Shown piece after piece: positions 1 to 12,397 of a stretch of DNA of 64,000 nt. This stretch comes from Luidia sarsii (lineage: Eukaryota > Echinodermata > Asteroidea > Paxillosida > Luidiidae), in assembly GCA_949987565.1 (NCBI GenBank), contig OX465113.1:8302270-8366269 (forward strand). The letters run 5' to 3'. The notes below the pieces were generated by a model. That model was given only the letters and a program-made list of their open reading frames with translations, was not told the DNA's origin and did no database searches. Made by a program: the position numbers and the translations under genes. Positions within the stretch are counted from its first letter, which is position 1; every line of letters starts with the position of its first letter.

Positions 1-1765
1 GCCAAAAGTTAAGTCTGTCCATTGTGTTGGGGAGTGCGCAGTCCGGAGTAAATTAGGAAGGCCCACCGCACAGACGGATTGGTTTTTTGCCCCTAAATCT
101 TTATTTTTACGATAACAGTGAAGTTGGCGATTAAGGTGATTAGCGGCGTAAGACCATGTCCCTGCACAATGCCCCCTCCCAAGCAAACCGCCTAGAATTC
201 ATACCGGAAACCTGAGGTCGGTGTTGCCCACAAAGGATTAGCGGTCCTTTTTTATTCTTAAAGGAGGAAAGGGGGTCATTTTCGGATGTTGTTTGTTGAC
301 AAGAAGTCATATTTTGCTAACCCTGGCAAGAGTGCAGCCCGCGATTTTCGGATCAAAGTTTGCGTGTCCACGTATGTACATTGTCTGCCGGCCCCATACA
401 CGAGTACTTCAGGCAGGGGGTGGGGCGGGGTCAAATCATGTCCATGGTTAGTAACAATGTAACTACTCCTGGACCAGCCCACCGAGAGTTCAATGCAAAT
501 AATTAGGAATTATTACACATAAGGAGAGAGGTGGAAAAAATCCAAACCGCGGCAGCTGTTATCTGTATAATGTGTGGTGGATTGCCAGTCATACCTTTGA
601 TATAATTGATTGTATTTGTTCGCACCTTTTTCGTATACAAATCACCTCCATTGAAAATCAGCGAAAGGTCAACGAGGTTTCGAATGTGAACGATTATTCC
701 ATTCCAATGCACTCAGATAAAGGATTAGTTTCTATATCGCAACCCAGCGCACGAGTCCAATAAGATAACAAAGACGCAGGCCCTACATTTCCAGTCATTT
801 TTTTCCTGTCCGTTCTTGTTCAAGTCTCTTAAAACCACAGTCTCCTGACTATGAGGATTGGCAAGCCCTTGAGAAGACACAGTTAAATCGCCGTTCAAGC
901 ACTGTGCTGAAAGATCATTACACGCAAGTCTAGAGCCAAATGCTAATGAGGTTTTTATATTATGTATCGATTTCAAGATTGTCTTTGTAATATCAGGTTA
1001 AAGTGTGGATTTCATGCGACGAAAACGCTTTGGGCTTTTGGGGGTGTCGGGGTGGAGAGACATGCACCGTCCATGGCATTGTATGGCAATCATTGTAGCC
1101 GACTAAAAGGGGAAATAGTGCAGATTGGCAGTTTACAAAAATCACGGCTTTTATATTCTTGGAAGATGGTTTGGCAGCAGCGAAATTGCCCGAAGAATCG
1201 AATTAGTGACAACGATTGAAATACCTGAGCCGCTTGTTTTTGGAAGACCGACGGGAATGGGAAAACTATTTCCTACTGGCTTGTCGAGGTTTTCGAATGC
1301 TATTGCATGTCAAGATAAATGAAGATTTGATTGAAAACAACCCAAACAAATCCATGTTGCCAAAAAAACACCCTAGTAACCAACAAACAACCTACAACGA
1401 GCCATCCAAAGTTTCACGCATTCAAACACAAGAAAAAAACAAAAAACAATCAAATAGGTTAAAAAATGCATTAGTTGTGGACCGCGAATCGTTGTCTCCA
1501 TTTTTCAGCCAACTGAACATTTAAATGGTCTCAGATTGGTTTGGTTTGGTTTTGTCGATCGAATTTCGGTCTCAATTTCTTCTCCATAGTCAGGGACTGT
1601 CCTGTTGTCCAACACTGCTATCGAAATCCACTTCAATCAAATACACCTCCAATGGAAAAACAATCTTGCACCGGTTTGCTTTGTTACAAAATGCTATGAC
1701 CTCCAGTTTATACCTGATCCGTCGAGAAGACGGACAAACGTCGCACTTTCCTACATGGTAGGCCA
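1..1765. other. Intergenic, nothing recognised
   Basis: I see no convincing coding exon, RNA gene or repeat array. The short open frames here have no recognisable domain and no supporting splice pattern. A few homopurine and A-rich tracts (about 1320-1470) are the only compositional features. Confidence 0.5.
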
Positions 1766-1972
1766 ACCGTGAAAATAGCCCAAACGGTATAGGCCTACAT
1801 TGAAAATAGCCCACATTATGGTAGCTCGAACATTACCCTGAAAATAACTCACACGCGGTAGGGCCTACCGTGAAAATAGCTCACGCAACACCGTGAAACT
1901 AACACATACTTTACAGCGAAAATAGCGCACCTCACCGTGAAAATAGCTCACACGGTCCCGTGAAAGTAGCCG
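1766..1972 (+). repeat. Degenerate tandem repeat with core CCGTGAAAATAGC
   Basis: About eight diverged copies of a core like CCGTGAAAATAGCTCACAC follow one another with irregular spacing of about 20-40 bases (cores near 1769, 1800, 1840, 1870, 1892, 1917, 1938 and 1961). The irregular spacing and substitutions point to an old, decaying minisatellite rather than a functional site cluster. Confidence 0.7.
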
Positions 1973-2119
1973 TCACAGCACCGTAAGGATAACACAGCTA
2001 TACGAAGATTAGGCCCACGAAACAGACAGACCAAGCTAAGGCCTTCAACCGAGCTCTCGTATATACACGATTATATACACGATTTTTCAAGGCTTTCTTA
2101 TTTTAACACATCAATTAAA

Positions 2120-2451
2120 ATTTCATTTTGTCCCTCCTAGCGGCTCTCCTCGAGCGCTTGTATCGTTCTCCACTCAGACAGATAGAGTATCCCTCGCGCC
2201 AATTAAGACAAACACGGAAATTATTATTGTCCAAATAACGGCGGGTCCGCCGTCGCGACGAATATACACGGGCGGGCCGACGCGGCCTGCTGAGCGGACG
2301 GGAGGGACGAGGGTGCACGGTTACTGGCCGCTGGTCACCCGTCGCTGCGTCGAGTGTTTATGCTGCTCGGGGGATCGGGTCTGGGAAGCCTGTGTGCGGT
2401 AACATCATAGTCTGCAGCATCAGAAGTGAAGAGGCAGGACGAGAAAATTGA

Positions 2452-2455
<4 letters not shown>
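2120..2455. other. GC- and CpG-rich segment
   Basis: The stretch is richer in G+C and CpG than its surroundings, with several CG-containing 6-mers between 2240 and 2345. It could be a CpG-island-like promoter of a gene outside the annotated set, but no start exon or initiator could be fixed. No protein is supported here. Confidence 0.3.

Positions 2456-2520
<65 letters not shown>
2455..2520 (+). repeat. (GA)n microsatellite
   Basis: About 33 uninterrupted GA dinucleotides. Open frames on the opposite strand that read as serine/leucine runs are artefacts of this repeat. Confidence 0.95.
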
Positions 2521-2521
<1 letters not shown>

Positions 2522-2919
2522 GGAGAGAGTGGGAGAGGAGATGGATGGAGAAGGTAGTTAGATTCACACGAAACGGTCCTCGCGGGGAGCCTCCTAGCGC
2601 ATAAACACGCTACAAAACTAACAACATTCAGTTGTAGGTTTCCACAAGCTGGCGGGGTGGTAAATGAGTCCTGTTATAGTTTAAAGACAGAAGGTGCAGA
2701 AGGGAAAGACCCGTCACAGTCGGCAGCAATGATCCAGTCTTTCTGCCTCCCCCTCCTCACCACGTCGATCACGGTGTGGGGACCGGAGCGAGCAATGTCC
2801 TCACGATGCTGACACCTTGACGAAGCTATACTAGATAATGCAAAGGCTACGACACAAGGGACTTGGCAACTGAAACATCGATTGAGATTAGTAGGCACAT
2901 TGGTTGGCGAGGTTGGCGG

Positions 2920-3290
2920 TGATGAGGGTGATGGGGAGGGTGAGAATGACGAGGAGAAAGACTAGGAGGAGGAGGGGAGAAAGGGAAATGAAGGTGCGGA
3001 TGAAAAAGGAGGAAGAGCGAGTATAGGCGGGGAGGAAGAGTAGGAGACGAAGGAATACCGAGGACCACAAGGAGGGAGAGGAGGAGGAGAAAGAGGAGAA
3101 GGGAAGGAGGAAGACCATGATGAGAAGAGGATTTAGGGGAGAGGGAAAGAGCAGGAGATAGGAGGGGATGAGAGAGAGGAGAGTCATTGGGACGGGGACA
3201 TGTCTGCAGGGAAGGGTGTGAAGAAGGAGATAGAAATGAGCACGAGGATTGGTACAAGGATTGGGAGGGAGGGAAGGGAAGATAGTGAAG
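2920..3290 (+). repeat. Purine-rich low-complexity tract
   Basis: An almost pure A/G stretch built from diverged GGAGGA/GGAAGG words. The opposite strand gives leucine/proline/serine-rich open frames of 99-150 codons, explained by composition and not by a gene. Confidence 0.85.
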
Positions 3291-3299
3291 TAGTTTCAA

Positions 3300-5438
3300 C
3301 TATAGTGGGTATTCCCTTGATAACATCGCTCCTTTCTCACCCATAATGCTGATAAATTATGTATGAGGTAATATCGGTGGTATCCTCAAACAGCTTGGAT
3401 AACCACTACTGGCAACCAACCATAGGCGGTGCTTTTCATTGCTAGAACGTTCAAGATACATAGTGTGGTGAAAAACCAAACTAACCCAAATGGTATTGAA
3501 TATTAGTTAGCATTTCTTGGGAGGGCCGTTTCGAAGGAGGCAGGGCTTTTTAAATTGTTGAGTATTACCGCCTGTCCTTGTTTGGGGGAGGGGCTCTAGG
3601 CATGTAAACCAAGCGACGAGCTACAGTATCAGACGGCTGCGCGGACTCCAAAACGCCAAGTACACCCTCGGTCTATTAAAGAGATCGCAGGAGCTATCGA
3701 CTATAGGACATGAACGACGAGTTGGGGTGGGGAAGAGGGAGTATGGAGGAGCAAGAGTGATATGGAGATCGATTGGGAGAGATGGATCTGATGGATTTAC
3801 ATTGTTCGTTCATTATACAAGAAAGGGGTGAGCCGAATCAAGAACGATGAGCACATTAGCACTCAATGAACATCTTAAGCACTCGTGCGTACATTGAGTG
3901 AAACGCTATCCAACAGAGGGAAACGACAGATTTGCAAAGTTCGTTATAACTACAAAAACTATGTTATAAAAAAGTTGCTTCACTTTCGTGTGATAGATCG
4001 GTAATAGACGTACCATCACTGTCTTGTATATGCTCAATAATTTTATATCACATATCACCTATTATAGGCCCCTATATGTATAAGGACTAAGGTTATAGCA
4101 TAGCCTCGGTTTGGTTACACTGCTTTGAAAGGAAAGGAAACAAAATGGCTGCTCGGGGTCACGGGTCATCCCCAGAATTCCACCCCAAACCTCACATCAG
4201 CAGATTCCTCTTGCTTTTGTCGCTTTTCATTCGAGCAGTAGGCTACTGTGCGGCAATTCGGAGATGTGAGGATTGGCTCTGCGGTCGAAGGTCCCTGCCG
4301 TAAATCAAGCCATAATGACGGCCAAGGTAGTCATAACGCTACACGAGAAGACACTTAAGGGAGCAAGTTGCCAGCAAAGTAATAGTTTCGTATCTCATGT
4401 TTAATCGAAACTGGAGCCCCAGTAATGGTTTCGGGAAAAAAAAGGGAGCATTCAATGGTCGACAGGATGACTTTGGATTGAAAACTAGGCCAATGTTACA
4501 AAATGAGAGGGTCGATGTGTACTTTTACCCTCCGCCATCCAAAAAACGCAAAAAGGGAAAGCGATACAAAGTATGACAGGGTTATCAAGACGGGTACATA
4601 GAAGAATCTCGGCAACTTCTTTCTCTCTCACCAAGGGGAAAAACCGCGATTTGGGGCAAAAAGTGGAAGAAAAAGTAACCACTGAATCTTCCCAAAGAAA
4701 TGGAACACAATTAGTATGCGGAATACAAACGCTGGCATAAAAGAGACCTATCTTTAGGTTTCCTGAAATGAAGGCCTACAGTTTTAGTCCAGTAGGCCCA
4801 CTAATGTTCAAGAACGTAATTCCTGAGCATTCTCCCACATTTTGCCCTGTTTGTGAGGTTGCCGCACGGGTTGATCACAGCTCTAGGGTTCTTTGTTTTG
4901 GGGAATGATTGGTTGTCGATTGGAATACAAGTAGTCCCTAACAATGGTTTCCTTTTTGCAGCAGCGAGGAACGCAGGCCCATTAAATAGGCCTACATGTA
5001 CTGGGCTGGATTTCACAGTCTTACGATGCATCGTAACTCACCTTACGATATGGATAACGCATCGTTAGTTGTGATAGGCCGTATGGTTTCTGTGCATCGC
5101 TCATTCTCTTGCGATTGATCGTAAGTTACGATGAGTTTGGTGAAATTTACCAAACATTTTTAAGAACGTTGGTCAATATATCAATAACATTACTGGTCAA
5201 TATAAAGGCTCAACTGTTGGTAGTTTTCTTTGATGGTTGGTATCGCTCAAAGCCAATGGCAGACTCCCTTCATTTCTTTGAAAACCAGTGTTGGGCAAAC
5301 GATATCGCAGAGCACGTTTTGGCCAACGTGAAATCTGCAAAAATCACAATGAAGCTACTTGAGATACCCTTGGGCATACACTCCATAGTTATAGGCCTTT
5401 CTTAATATTTATGCAAATGTTATGCATTGAGCCCAAAA
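3300..5438. other. Intergenic, nothing recognised
   Basis: No domain-bearing open frame, RNA gene or array is visible. The sequence is AT-leaning with occasional aggcctac words. Confidence 0.5.
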
Positions 5439-5599
5439 CGAGGCTATGAGCGCTAGATTTCCAAGATGGCGGTAAATTCAAGGGACCTTACCATTGTTCT
5501 TTAGAAAACGTTCGGTTTTGTGGAAGAATATGTCAAGAAAAGATAAAAAAGCAGCGGGGAACAAGAATTAATCTTGGAAATCTAGCGCCCATAGCCTCG
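5439..5599. mobile_element. Short MITE-like element with 29-bp terminal inverted repeats
   Basis: The left end (5439-5467) and the reverse complement of the right end (5571-5599) match at 28 of 29 bases, beginning CGAGGCTATG. The interior is about 100 bases and non-coding. The left arm runs into CCAAGATGGCGG, which contains the known YY1-type core AAGATGGCGG. No clear target duplication is seen beside the arms. Confidence 0.8.
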
Positions 5600-5779
5600 C
5601 TTTCAGTTCGATGCGTACAACTTTTGCATTAAAAATAATACTAAGAAAGGCCTATAAGAACGTATACAGCGACTATACTCTCTGCTATAGTAATAGCGTT
5701 TTCTTGGGTGAAATAAGTATAGGGCCTAACTTTACTCAAAAGTATACTATACTCAAAGATATATGAAATGGGGAAGTGA

Positions 5780-6320
5780 AGAAGGGGCATGCGCCTGTGA
5801 GTTGTGGGACGGAAGGGAATACTGCATGAAGGCTCTGATGCCAGCCAACATCTCAGGCCCCTTCCCCGTCGGCCAGCCAACACCTGCCGCTCTCAGTGAC
5901 TGGCTGTTTTGCTGGCCTGCCCGGACACCACATTCCAGCCGGACTCGACACGACACCCGAGGTTTTGCCAAGCGATAGGGGAGCTGTCAGCGATGGCCCG
6001 GCCGGGCGACCGGTGAGAAGAGCCAGTCCCCTCCCCGTCTCCCCCCGAGCGTCCCTCCCTCCCTCTCACACCATCTTCCACATCAACTTCGGAGGTCAGG
6101 ACGGGCGGCGATAAACCGTTTAGCGCTGCAAGGCAGCGTGACGTGAGTGCATTTTAAAGACCAGCTTGTGTTTCATCCCTCCCTCCCTCCATCAGGCAGG
6201 CACCCCGTCCCTTTCAACTACAAACATCAACCCCCAGCGCAACCCGCTGCGGGAAGTGCCACTTTCACATCCGCCCGGCCATCAAAATCATGTTTTCGTT
6301 CCCATCAGAGTCTCTATTTC
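5780..6320. other. GC-rich intergenic segment
   Basis: G+C and CpG are raised relative to the flanks and short open frames occur on both strands. None shows a recognisable domain or a bounded exon. It may be an unannotated promoter or 5' exon of a gene I cannot identify. Confidence 0.3.
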
Positions 6321-6644
6321 TTTCTAACGATAATGTTTAAAAAGAAAATGCCACCTTCGATTTGGCGAGGGAGGCGTTTGTCTGAGGGGTGGATCCTGTC
6401 TTCGCTCATCCCCACACCATGTGATCGATGACGTCATCTGTGAGTAACGTGTTATTTCGTGAGCTCGCATCAGCAGGGTGTGTGTATACTAGTATGATGG
6501 AGGGTGCTACATGGGTCATGGTGGGTCGTAGTACGGAGTCATTACACTGAATGTAAAGGTATGGAGCTTTCCTGGAGGTCAATGCTTCCTTATCTCGTTC
6601 TTATTCAAAGCGTGACTTTTGACACCCTTTGAATGGGTGTCAGG

Positions 6645-7290
6645 CCCATGCAGCACCCAAAGCCCCACATTCAGCCCAAACCCTAGCCCATACCAAAGCC
6701 CTAGCCCAAGCCCAAGCGCAAGCCCAAGTCCAAGTCCTAGCCAAAGCCTAACCCCTAGCCCTAGCCCTAGCCCTAGCCCTAGCCCTAGCCCTAGCCCTAG
6801 CCCTAGCCCTAGCCCTAGCCCTAGCCCTAGCCCTAGCCCTAGCCCTAGCCCTAGCCCTAGCCCTAGCCCTAGCCCTAGCCCTAGCTCTAACCCTAACCCT
6901 AACCCTAACCCTAACCCTAACCCTAACCCTAACCCTAACCCTAACCCTAACCCTAACCCTGCCCTAGCCCTAGCCCTAGCCCTAGCCCTAGCCCTAGCCC
7001 TAGCCCTAGCCCTAGCCCTAGCCCTAGCCCTAGCCCTAGCCCTAGCCCTAGCCCTAGCCCTAGCCCTAGCCCTAGCCCTAGCCCTAGCCCTAGCCCTAGC
7101 CCTAGCCCTAGCCCTAGCCCTAGCCCTAGCCCTAGCCCTAGCCCTAGCCCTAGCCCTAGCCCTAGCCCTAGCCCTAGCCCTAGCCCTAGCCCTAGCCCTA
7201 GCCCTAGCCCTAGCCCTAGCCCTAGCCCTAGCCCTAGCCCTAGCACTAGCCCTAGCCCTAGCCCTAGCCCTAGCCCTAGCCCTAGCCCTG
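6645..7290 (+). repeat. Interstitial telomere-like hexamer array, CCCTAG with a CCCTAA block
   Basis: The array opens with degenerate hexamers (CCCAAG, CCAAAGC), becomes near-perfect CCCTAG, switches to about 12 copies of CCCTAA between about 6886 and 6959, then returns to CCCTAG until about 7288. CCCTAA is the complement of the metazoan telomere repeat TTAGGG. Because the unit is a multiple of three, all frames stay open on both strands and give dipeptide-repeat artefacts such as (Ala-Arg)n, (Leu-Gly)n and (Pro-Ser)n. Confidence 0.95.
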
Positions 7291-7299
7291 TTCAAGCTT

Positions 7300-8180
7300 G
7301 AGCCAAAGCCGTTTGTGCTGTAACCTCCCATCAACCATTGGACTGACATTATGGCCTTTCAAATCCATCGGTTTGGGCCGAGTTCAAGATCCAAGGAATC
7401 TCAATGCTATGATTTCTCATATGATGGAGAGCGATCGTCTCTGCCAAACTCGAGATGATTACACCCTAGAATGCCAAGGCCAAAACTCGACTCAGGGCTC
7501 CATGTAGACCGAGACGATGTTGAACTGTCCCTCTTACCGTCGGCCAGAAATCTAGTCTAAGCCAACGGTTGCACGGCATTCAATAGAAAACCGATATGGC
7601 TACTGCACCGTGTATACAGAAATGGATTGGTATAGTGACGATACCAAGTGGCTTTTTGTTGGGGATGCTATACCTTCACTGTTTGCATTACAAGCGCTTC
7701 TCCGCAATCATTGCACAGTGACTTCAAGTCTACTTTTCCTCAAAGGTGAAGTCCACGTTAGCATCTTTAGCTGGTGAGTGTCATTTCTGCGGGGTCTGTC
7801 AATGTAAACCAGCATCACTCAGGCAAAGTATTCAGACAAGACTCAGATGCACACATCCAAAGATGAAATCCAACATACCCTTCTGAAGAGTTAACAAGAC
7901 ATTGTTTTTTTCGACCACAACTTTCGAACAAAAATTCAAATCGACTCCAGAGCGAAATAGGCATAAGTGTTAACCCCGCCGTCTGAAATTCAAAGCAGGC
8001 GGTTTCGGAACTCGCAAGAGAAGTTGTCATCTAATGGTTTCCTTTATCCTCTTATTAATTACGAGCATAAATCACCCAATTTGCGCACTTACTGGATGAA
8101 AGGCCGCCTCGTAAAAACCGGATCTTTCAAGTTTACAATTTCAGTTCACTGGCTGCGATCGCTTTCGTTGTAATCGTTCC
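7300..8180. other. Intergenic, nothing recognised
   Basis: No coding exon, RNA gene or tandem array could be supported. Confidence 0.5.
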
Positions 8181-8190
8181 TTGGGGATTC

Positions 8191-8422
8191 TGACGTCCCT
8201 GTCGGAGCCAATTACCCAGCGAGCTAACGGCACTCTTATACGTGAGAGGGCGAGAACACATTCAGACTGGTTTGGCTCGAGACAAGTTCTTTGGTAACGA
8301 TTTTGCCCTGTGACGTCACGTCGCGATTAATCTCCATGACTACTAAAAGTGTGACGGCCATTGGTGGGTTCCTCCTTCACGTGACTCCGCCACAGTGCGT
8401 TTGTCACAAACTGTGACGTCAA
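8191..8422. promoter_or_regulatory. Cluster of CRE-type (TGACGTCA) sites
   Basis: Within about 230 bases there is a half-site at 8191 (TGACGTCC), a full TGACGTCA at 8311, a TGACGGCC at 8352, an E-box CACGTG at 8378, and a second full TGACGTCA at 8413. Full sites of this kind are known binding sites for CREB/ATF bZIP factors. No transcript start next to it could be identified, so a promoter or enhancer role is inferred from site density alone. Confidence 0.4.
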
Positions 8423-8593
8423 TGGTTTCCGAGTCATTGTACAATGAGTTAACATTTGGGGCCCGAAAATGCGGTGCTCTGAAATCTCTTCTTTCTCCTG
8501 TGTTCAAGCAATTCGAATCACACCATTATTGTATCATTGGATCATTCTTATAGAAATAACTCCAGCCTTATCGGTTTTGAGGAAATTAACACA

Positions 8594-8690
8594 TTTGCCT
8601 TTTTAGAAATGTTGCCTTTGAGAAAGGTCCTGCCAGGATTGAAACTCTTTACAGTTTTGAAATGTGCATTTTGATCATTTAAGCCAATAG
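8594..8690 (+). repeat. Diverged copy of the GAGAAAGGTCCTGCTAGGAT dispersed repeat
   Basis: The stretch cctttgagaaaggtcctgcc and its continuation match the core of a dispersed family found at eight other places in the window. This copy has lost the downstream tail. Confidence 0.65.
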
Positions 8691-8974
8691 GCAGGAAGAA
8701 GACTTCTGATGAATAGAATTCGAGGGAAGTATAGCCTATGATCATGCACACGGATCGGTAAACGTGCCAAAGTGCCCAGAGGGGTTGAATGAGGGATGGG
8801 CTCAGTACTTGCGTCTGTTCCTTCAAGACCTCTTAGACATCTCATCAAAGATGCTTAATAAAAAAATACACAAATCACAGGGTTGCTTTAAAAGAAGCGT
8901 GTTCGGATGACAGCGTCAATCACACAGAACCGGTAAAGAGGCGGGCGACTGTAGAGGGAAATAATGTGAAGGAG

Positions 8975-9009
8975 AGAGATACAAAGAGGGAAAGAGAGAG
9001 GGAGAGAGA

Positions 9010-9050
<41 letters not shown>

Positions 9051-9135
9051 AGAGGGGAGAGAGAGGGAGAGAGAGGGAGAAAAAGAGAGAGAGGGGGGGG
9101 GGGAGAGAGAGAGAGAGAGAGAGGGGGAGAAAGAA
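8975..9135 (+). repeat. GA/GGGA-rich low-complexity tract
   Basis: Mixed (GA)n, (GGGAGA)n and poly-G runs. The opposite-strand Ser/Leu/Pro open frames are composition artefacts. Confidence 0.9.
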
Positions 9136-11924
9136 AGAGAACAAGACAACAGAAAACAATACAACAGACAACAAGACAGACAGAAGACAGACATATCGAC
9201 AGTCAGGCAGAAACAGAGATAGACGGGTTCATCGGGTGAAGATTCTTGTCAGGACCGGACCGAACCGGACGGCGATCCCGTGCCTGTGATACATAGGCCG
9301 GTGCACGGGAGGCACTGAATGCCGTTCCTATGGTAGGTTCCTATGCAGCTGCTCGGGATCGGTTGATCGGTCAGTCGGTCCGTGGTGTTTATCTGTTGTC
9401 GTTCGGCCCCATAAGGTCAAGCCACAGCCAGCCATGTATATGTAATGCGTTAAGGGGAAGTCAAAAATTTAATAACAGGATTGAGTCGGCAATAAAAAAA
9501 AAACTTAGTGCAGTTAACATAGGTCGGGTTGGCGGTAGCCAATGATTACCCTGAATGTTGCGGGGGTGGAGAAATTGCCGTAAATCAAAAGAGCAATCGC
9601 TTTGGGTGCAGTCTAACACTCCTGTGTATGGCTGGGCGGTACGAGTTCAATCTAACTCCCCCACTTTTCAATCCGGGGCTCACTTTGTTTTCGATTATTG
9701 CGCTATTTGAACATGGTAGTGGGGCTATAGCCTTTTATCGAAAGATGTGAACATCTATCAGTACCTTGGAAATATATACCATGGCGTTCCAAATGAGACT
9801 GTCCTTGTCTTCTCTCTGGCTATCTACGCTCTCTTGTTGTCTCAATATCCATATTTCTTGCTCTGCCGCTTTCTATGTCTCTCTTTATACCTCTCTCTCT
9901 CTCTCGCTCTCTCCTTTCAAAAATCATTTGTGACTTGATTTGCGAAGTGATTTAAGACGACGTGACACACGAAAACTACCGAGCTCATAACTAATCGACA
10001 TAACTGTCGTTAAATTATTTTTAAAGGAAACCTTTGAATAAGCTCAACCCTCCGGTCGTAATATAGGGACACGTGGTGCACGGTCTGGGCCGCTGTGCAC
10101 CTTCAAGGTCGGTCAGCTGATCGAGCCAAGCCCGGTCCAATAATATAATCGCCCTGACCTCACCACAACCTCGTCGCATCGGACTCAGCCCTACTGGTGG
10201 ACGGGGAGGGGCAGCCCGGAGCCGTATGTCAGCTAGCCAGTCCCCGATGCCTCGTTACTCCTGGCAGCAAGGTGCCAAACACGTCCCAACACTTATCGGC
10301 TCGCTGATAAACACCGGCCGGCTAGCCCTATCTCAATTTTATTTTCTCTTCCTTAGGGGGACAACAAAGATCACAACCACAAAAAAATATAAAATGAAAA
10401 CTAAGCCAAAACATAAAGTGGCTGGCACTAGTGGGTAGTTGTAAATCACGGTCCAGACGTTTCAGTTATAAAATACCGTTGACCTTGGTACTGGTTGTTT
10501 GTGGCTTTGTTTCTCGGCTTGGATGTGACCTTAAACTTGACCCCAAAGGTAAGGTGTGAAGGGGAAGGGGGAACAGTAACTCAATCCCATATGGACATTT
10601 CCTCTATGTATTTTCTTCCTAGCCTCAAGAGGGCGCTATATTATCAGCCCTATTTTAAGAGTTGTTTTTGGAGAGTTCCTAACACGAAGCGTTTCCAACT
10701 TTAAAGTTAGTATGGATGGTATAGTATGCACGGTCTTTACCAACAGATTGAAGGGAACAAGATAGTGCGCTGATGATGATTAAAGGAGGGCGCCCTCATT
10801 TGGTTGAAGTTGTAAAGGCAACATTCACTTTCAGAAAACAGCCTAGTAAGCGTGTGTCAGCGAAGACCATTTCGGTCCCGCTTATCAACTTTCTTACGGG
10901 GATAAATGTCCAAATGAAAAGCCTTTGACGATCCGCATATACGAACCACACTCAGTGTTACCGGGCAGTAGTATTGCTGTCAGTCAGTTTAAAGTAACAC
11001 GAATTATAGCTGAGGATTTGACATGTACTGGTTCGACTATGCGTCCACACTCACGTGGGTATACCCGAGATGCATTGAATCTGTAATCAAATCCAAACAG
11101 GAAGCAAGTAAAATGTTTCTGTAGCTCAACTTTGAATGAATCATTTCATTTGTAGACGTCCATAAGATGTAACATCGAGTCATCGAAACCACACTTCCTT
11201 TTTGAAACAAACAAATAAACAAAATACACGAATGTAACAAAAACATCTTAGCGATGACTTTATAGACAGGCAAGAAATTAGCCAAGTTTGACGTGTCGAC
11301 ATTTACCAGGTAACACCCCAAACTCTACCGGCCTCCTCAGAGCCACTTGGGTCCTCTTTAAAGGCCCCGCGGCACCGCCTGAAAGTGAAGAGTTTCTCAG
11401 CATCGGCTATAAACCTATTACAGACACCCTGGCATTCCCCTCGCAGCTCTTAAACATGGACAGAAGCGCAGCATGGGGAAATGCGTTTCATATTTTGGTT
11501 GTGTGTTCGGCCGGCCACACTGTGCCAGATTGCCTTGCCCTTATTGGCTTCCATGGCCTTTGACGGCAACAGTTTGAAACTCTCCATTGGGTGCCAAACG
11601 TCGGCAGAGATTTACGGGGTGCGACTGTGTCCGTTTTTCCCCCTTTTTAATGTGAGCGAAAAATGCCGGCGTGCATCTGCAGTGACGGGTTTGCATGGGT
11701 CATGCTTGCGTGCAGCCGCGGGTTTTACGACCTAGACACAAACCAGAGCAGTTATTGATCGCGTCTAATAGGGTCTGGGAGGCAGAAGTTATAATCACGT
11801 TAAGTAGCGGGCAGCGCGCCCGGACAGGACACCTGGGGCATTTACACAACGTGGGCTTGGGCTCTAGCTCGGCCTTGGGACCTGGATTGGGCTCTGACTT
11901 TGGCTTTGGAAGTGGTCTTGGCTT
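9136..11924. other. Intergenic, no supported gene
   Basis: Apart from a short CT run near 9890-9915, no array or element is clear. Open frames between 11288 and 11735 on the plus strand are moderately long, but they show no domain or conserved signature I recognise. Confidence 0.45.
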
Positions 11925-12397
11925 GGGAACTGACTTTGGCTTAGGAAAGAGTTTGGACTGGGAACTGGCTGTGGCTTAGGAAAGAGTTTGGACTGGGAAC
12001 TGACTTTGGCTTAGGAAAGAGTTTGGACTGGGAACTGACTTTGGCTTAGGAAAGAGTTTGGACTGGGAACTGACTTTGGCTTAAAAAAGAGTTTGGACTG
12101 GGAACTGACTTTGGCTAAGGAAAGAGTTTGGACTGGGAACTGGCTTTGGCTTAGGAAAGAGTTTGGACTGGGAACTGGCTTTGGCTTAGGAAAGAGTTTG
12201 GACTGGGAACTAACTTTGGCTTAGGAAAGAGTTTGGACTGGGAACTGACTTTGGCTTAGGAAAGAGTTTGGACTGGGAACTGGCTTTGGCTTAGGAAAGA
12301 GTTTGGACTGGGAACTGGCTTTGGCTTAGGAAAGAGTTTGGACTGGGAACTGACTTTGGCTTAGGAAAGGGTTTGGACTGGGAACTGGCTTTGGCTT
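11925..12397 (+). repeat. 35-bp minisatellite, about 13 copies
   Basis: A unit of 35 bases containing TTAGGAAAGAGTTTGGACTG repeats with strict spacing (starts at 11941, 11976, 12011 and so on). Substitutions are few, mainly gaactgac versus gaactggc. The upstream flank (11850-11925) carries degenerate forms of the same words, suggesting the array grew from one side. Confidence 0.95.

Noticed and set aside
6579..7349. Ala-Arg and Leu-Gly repeat proteins
   Set aside because: Hexamer array read in frame; no flanking exon.
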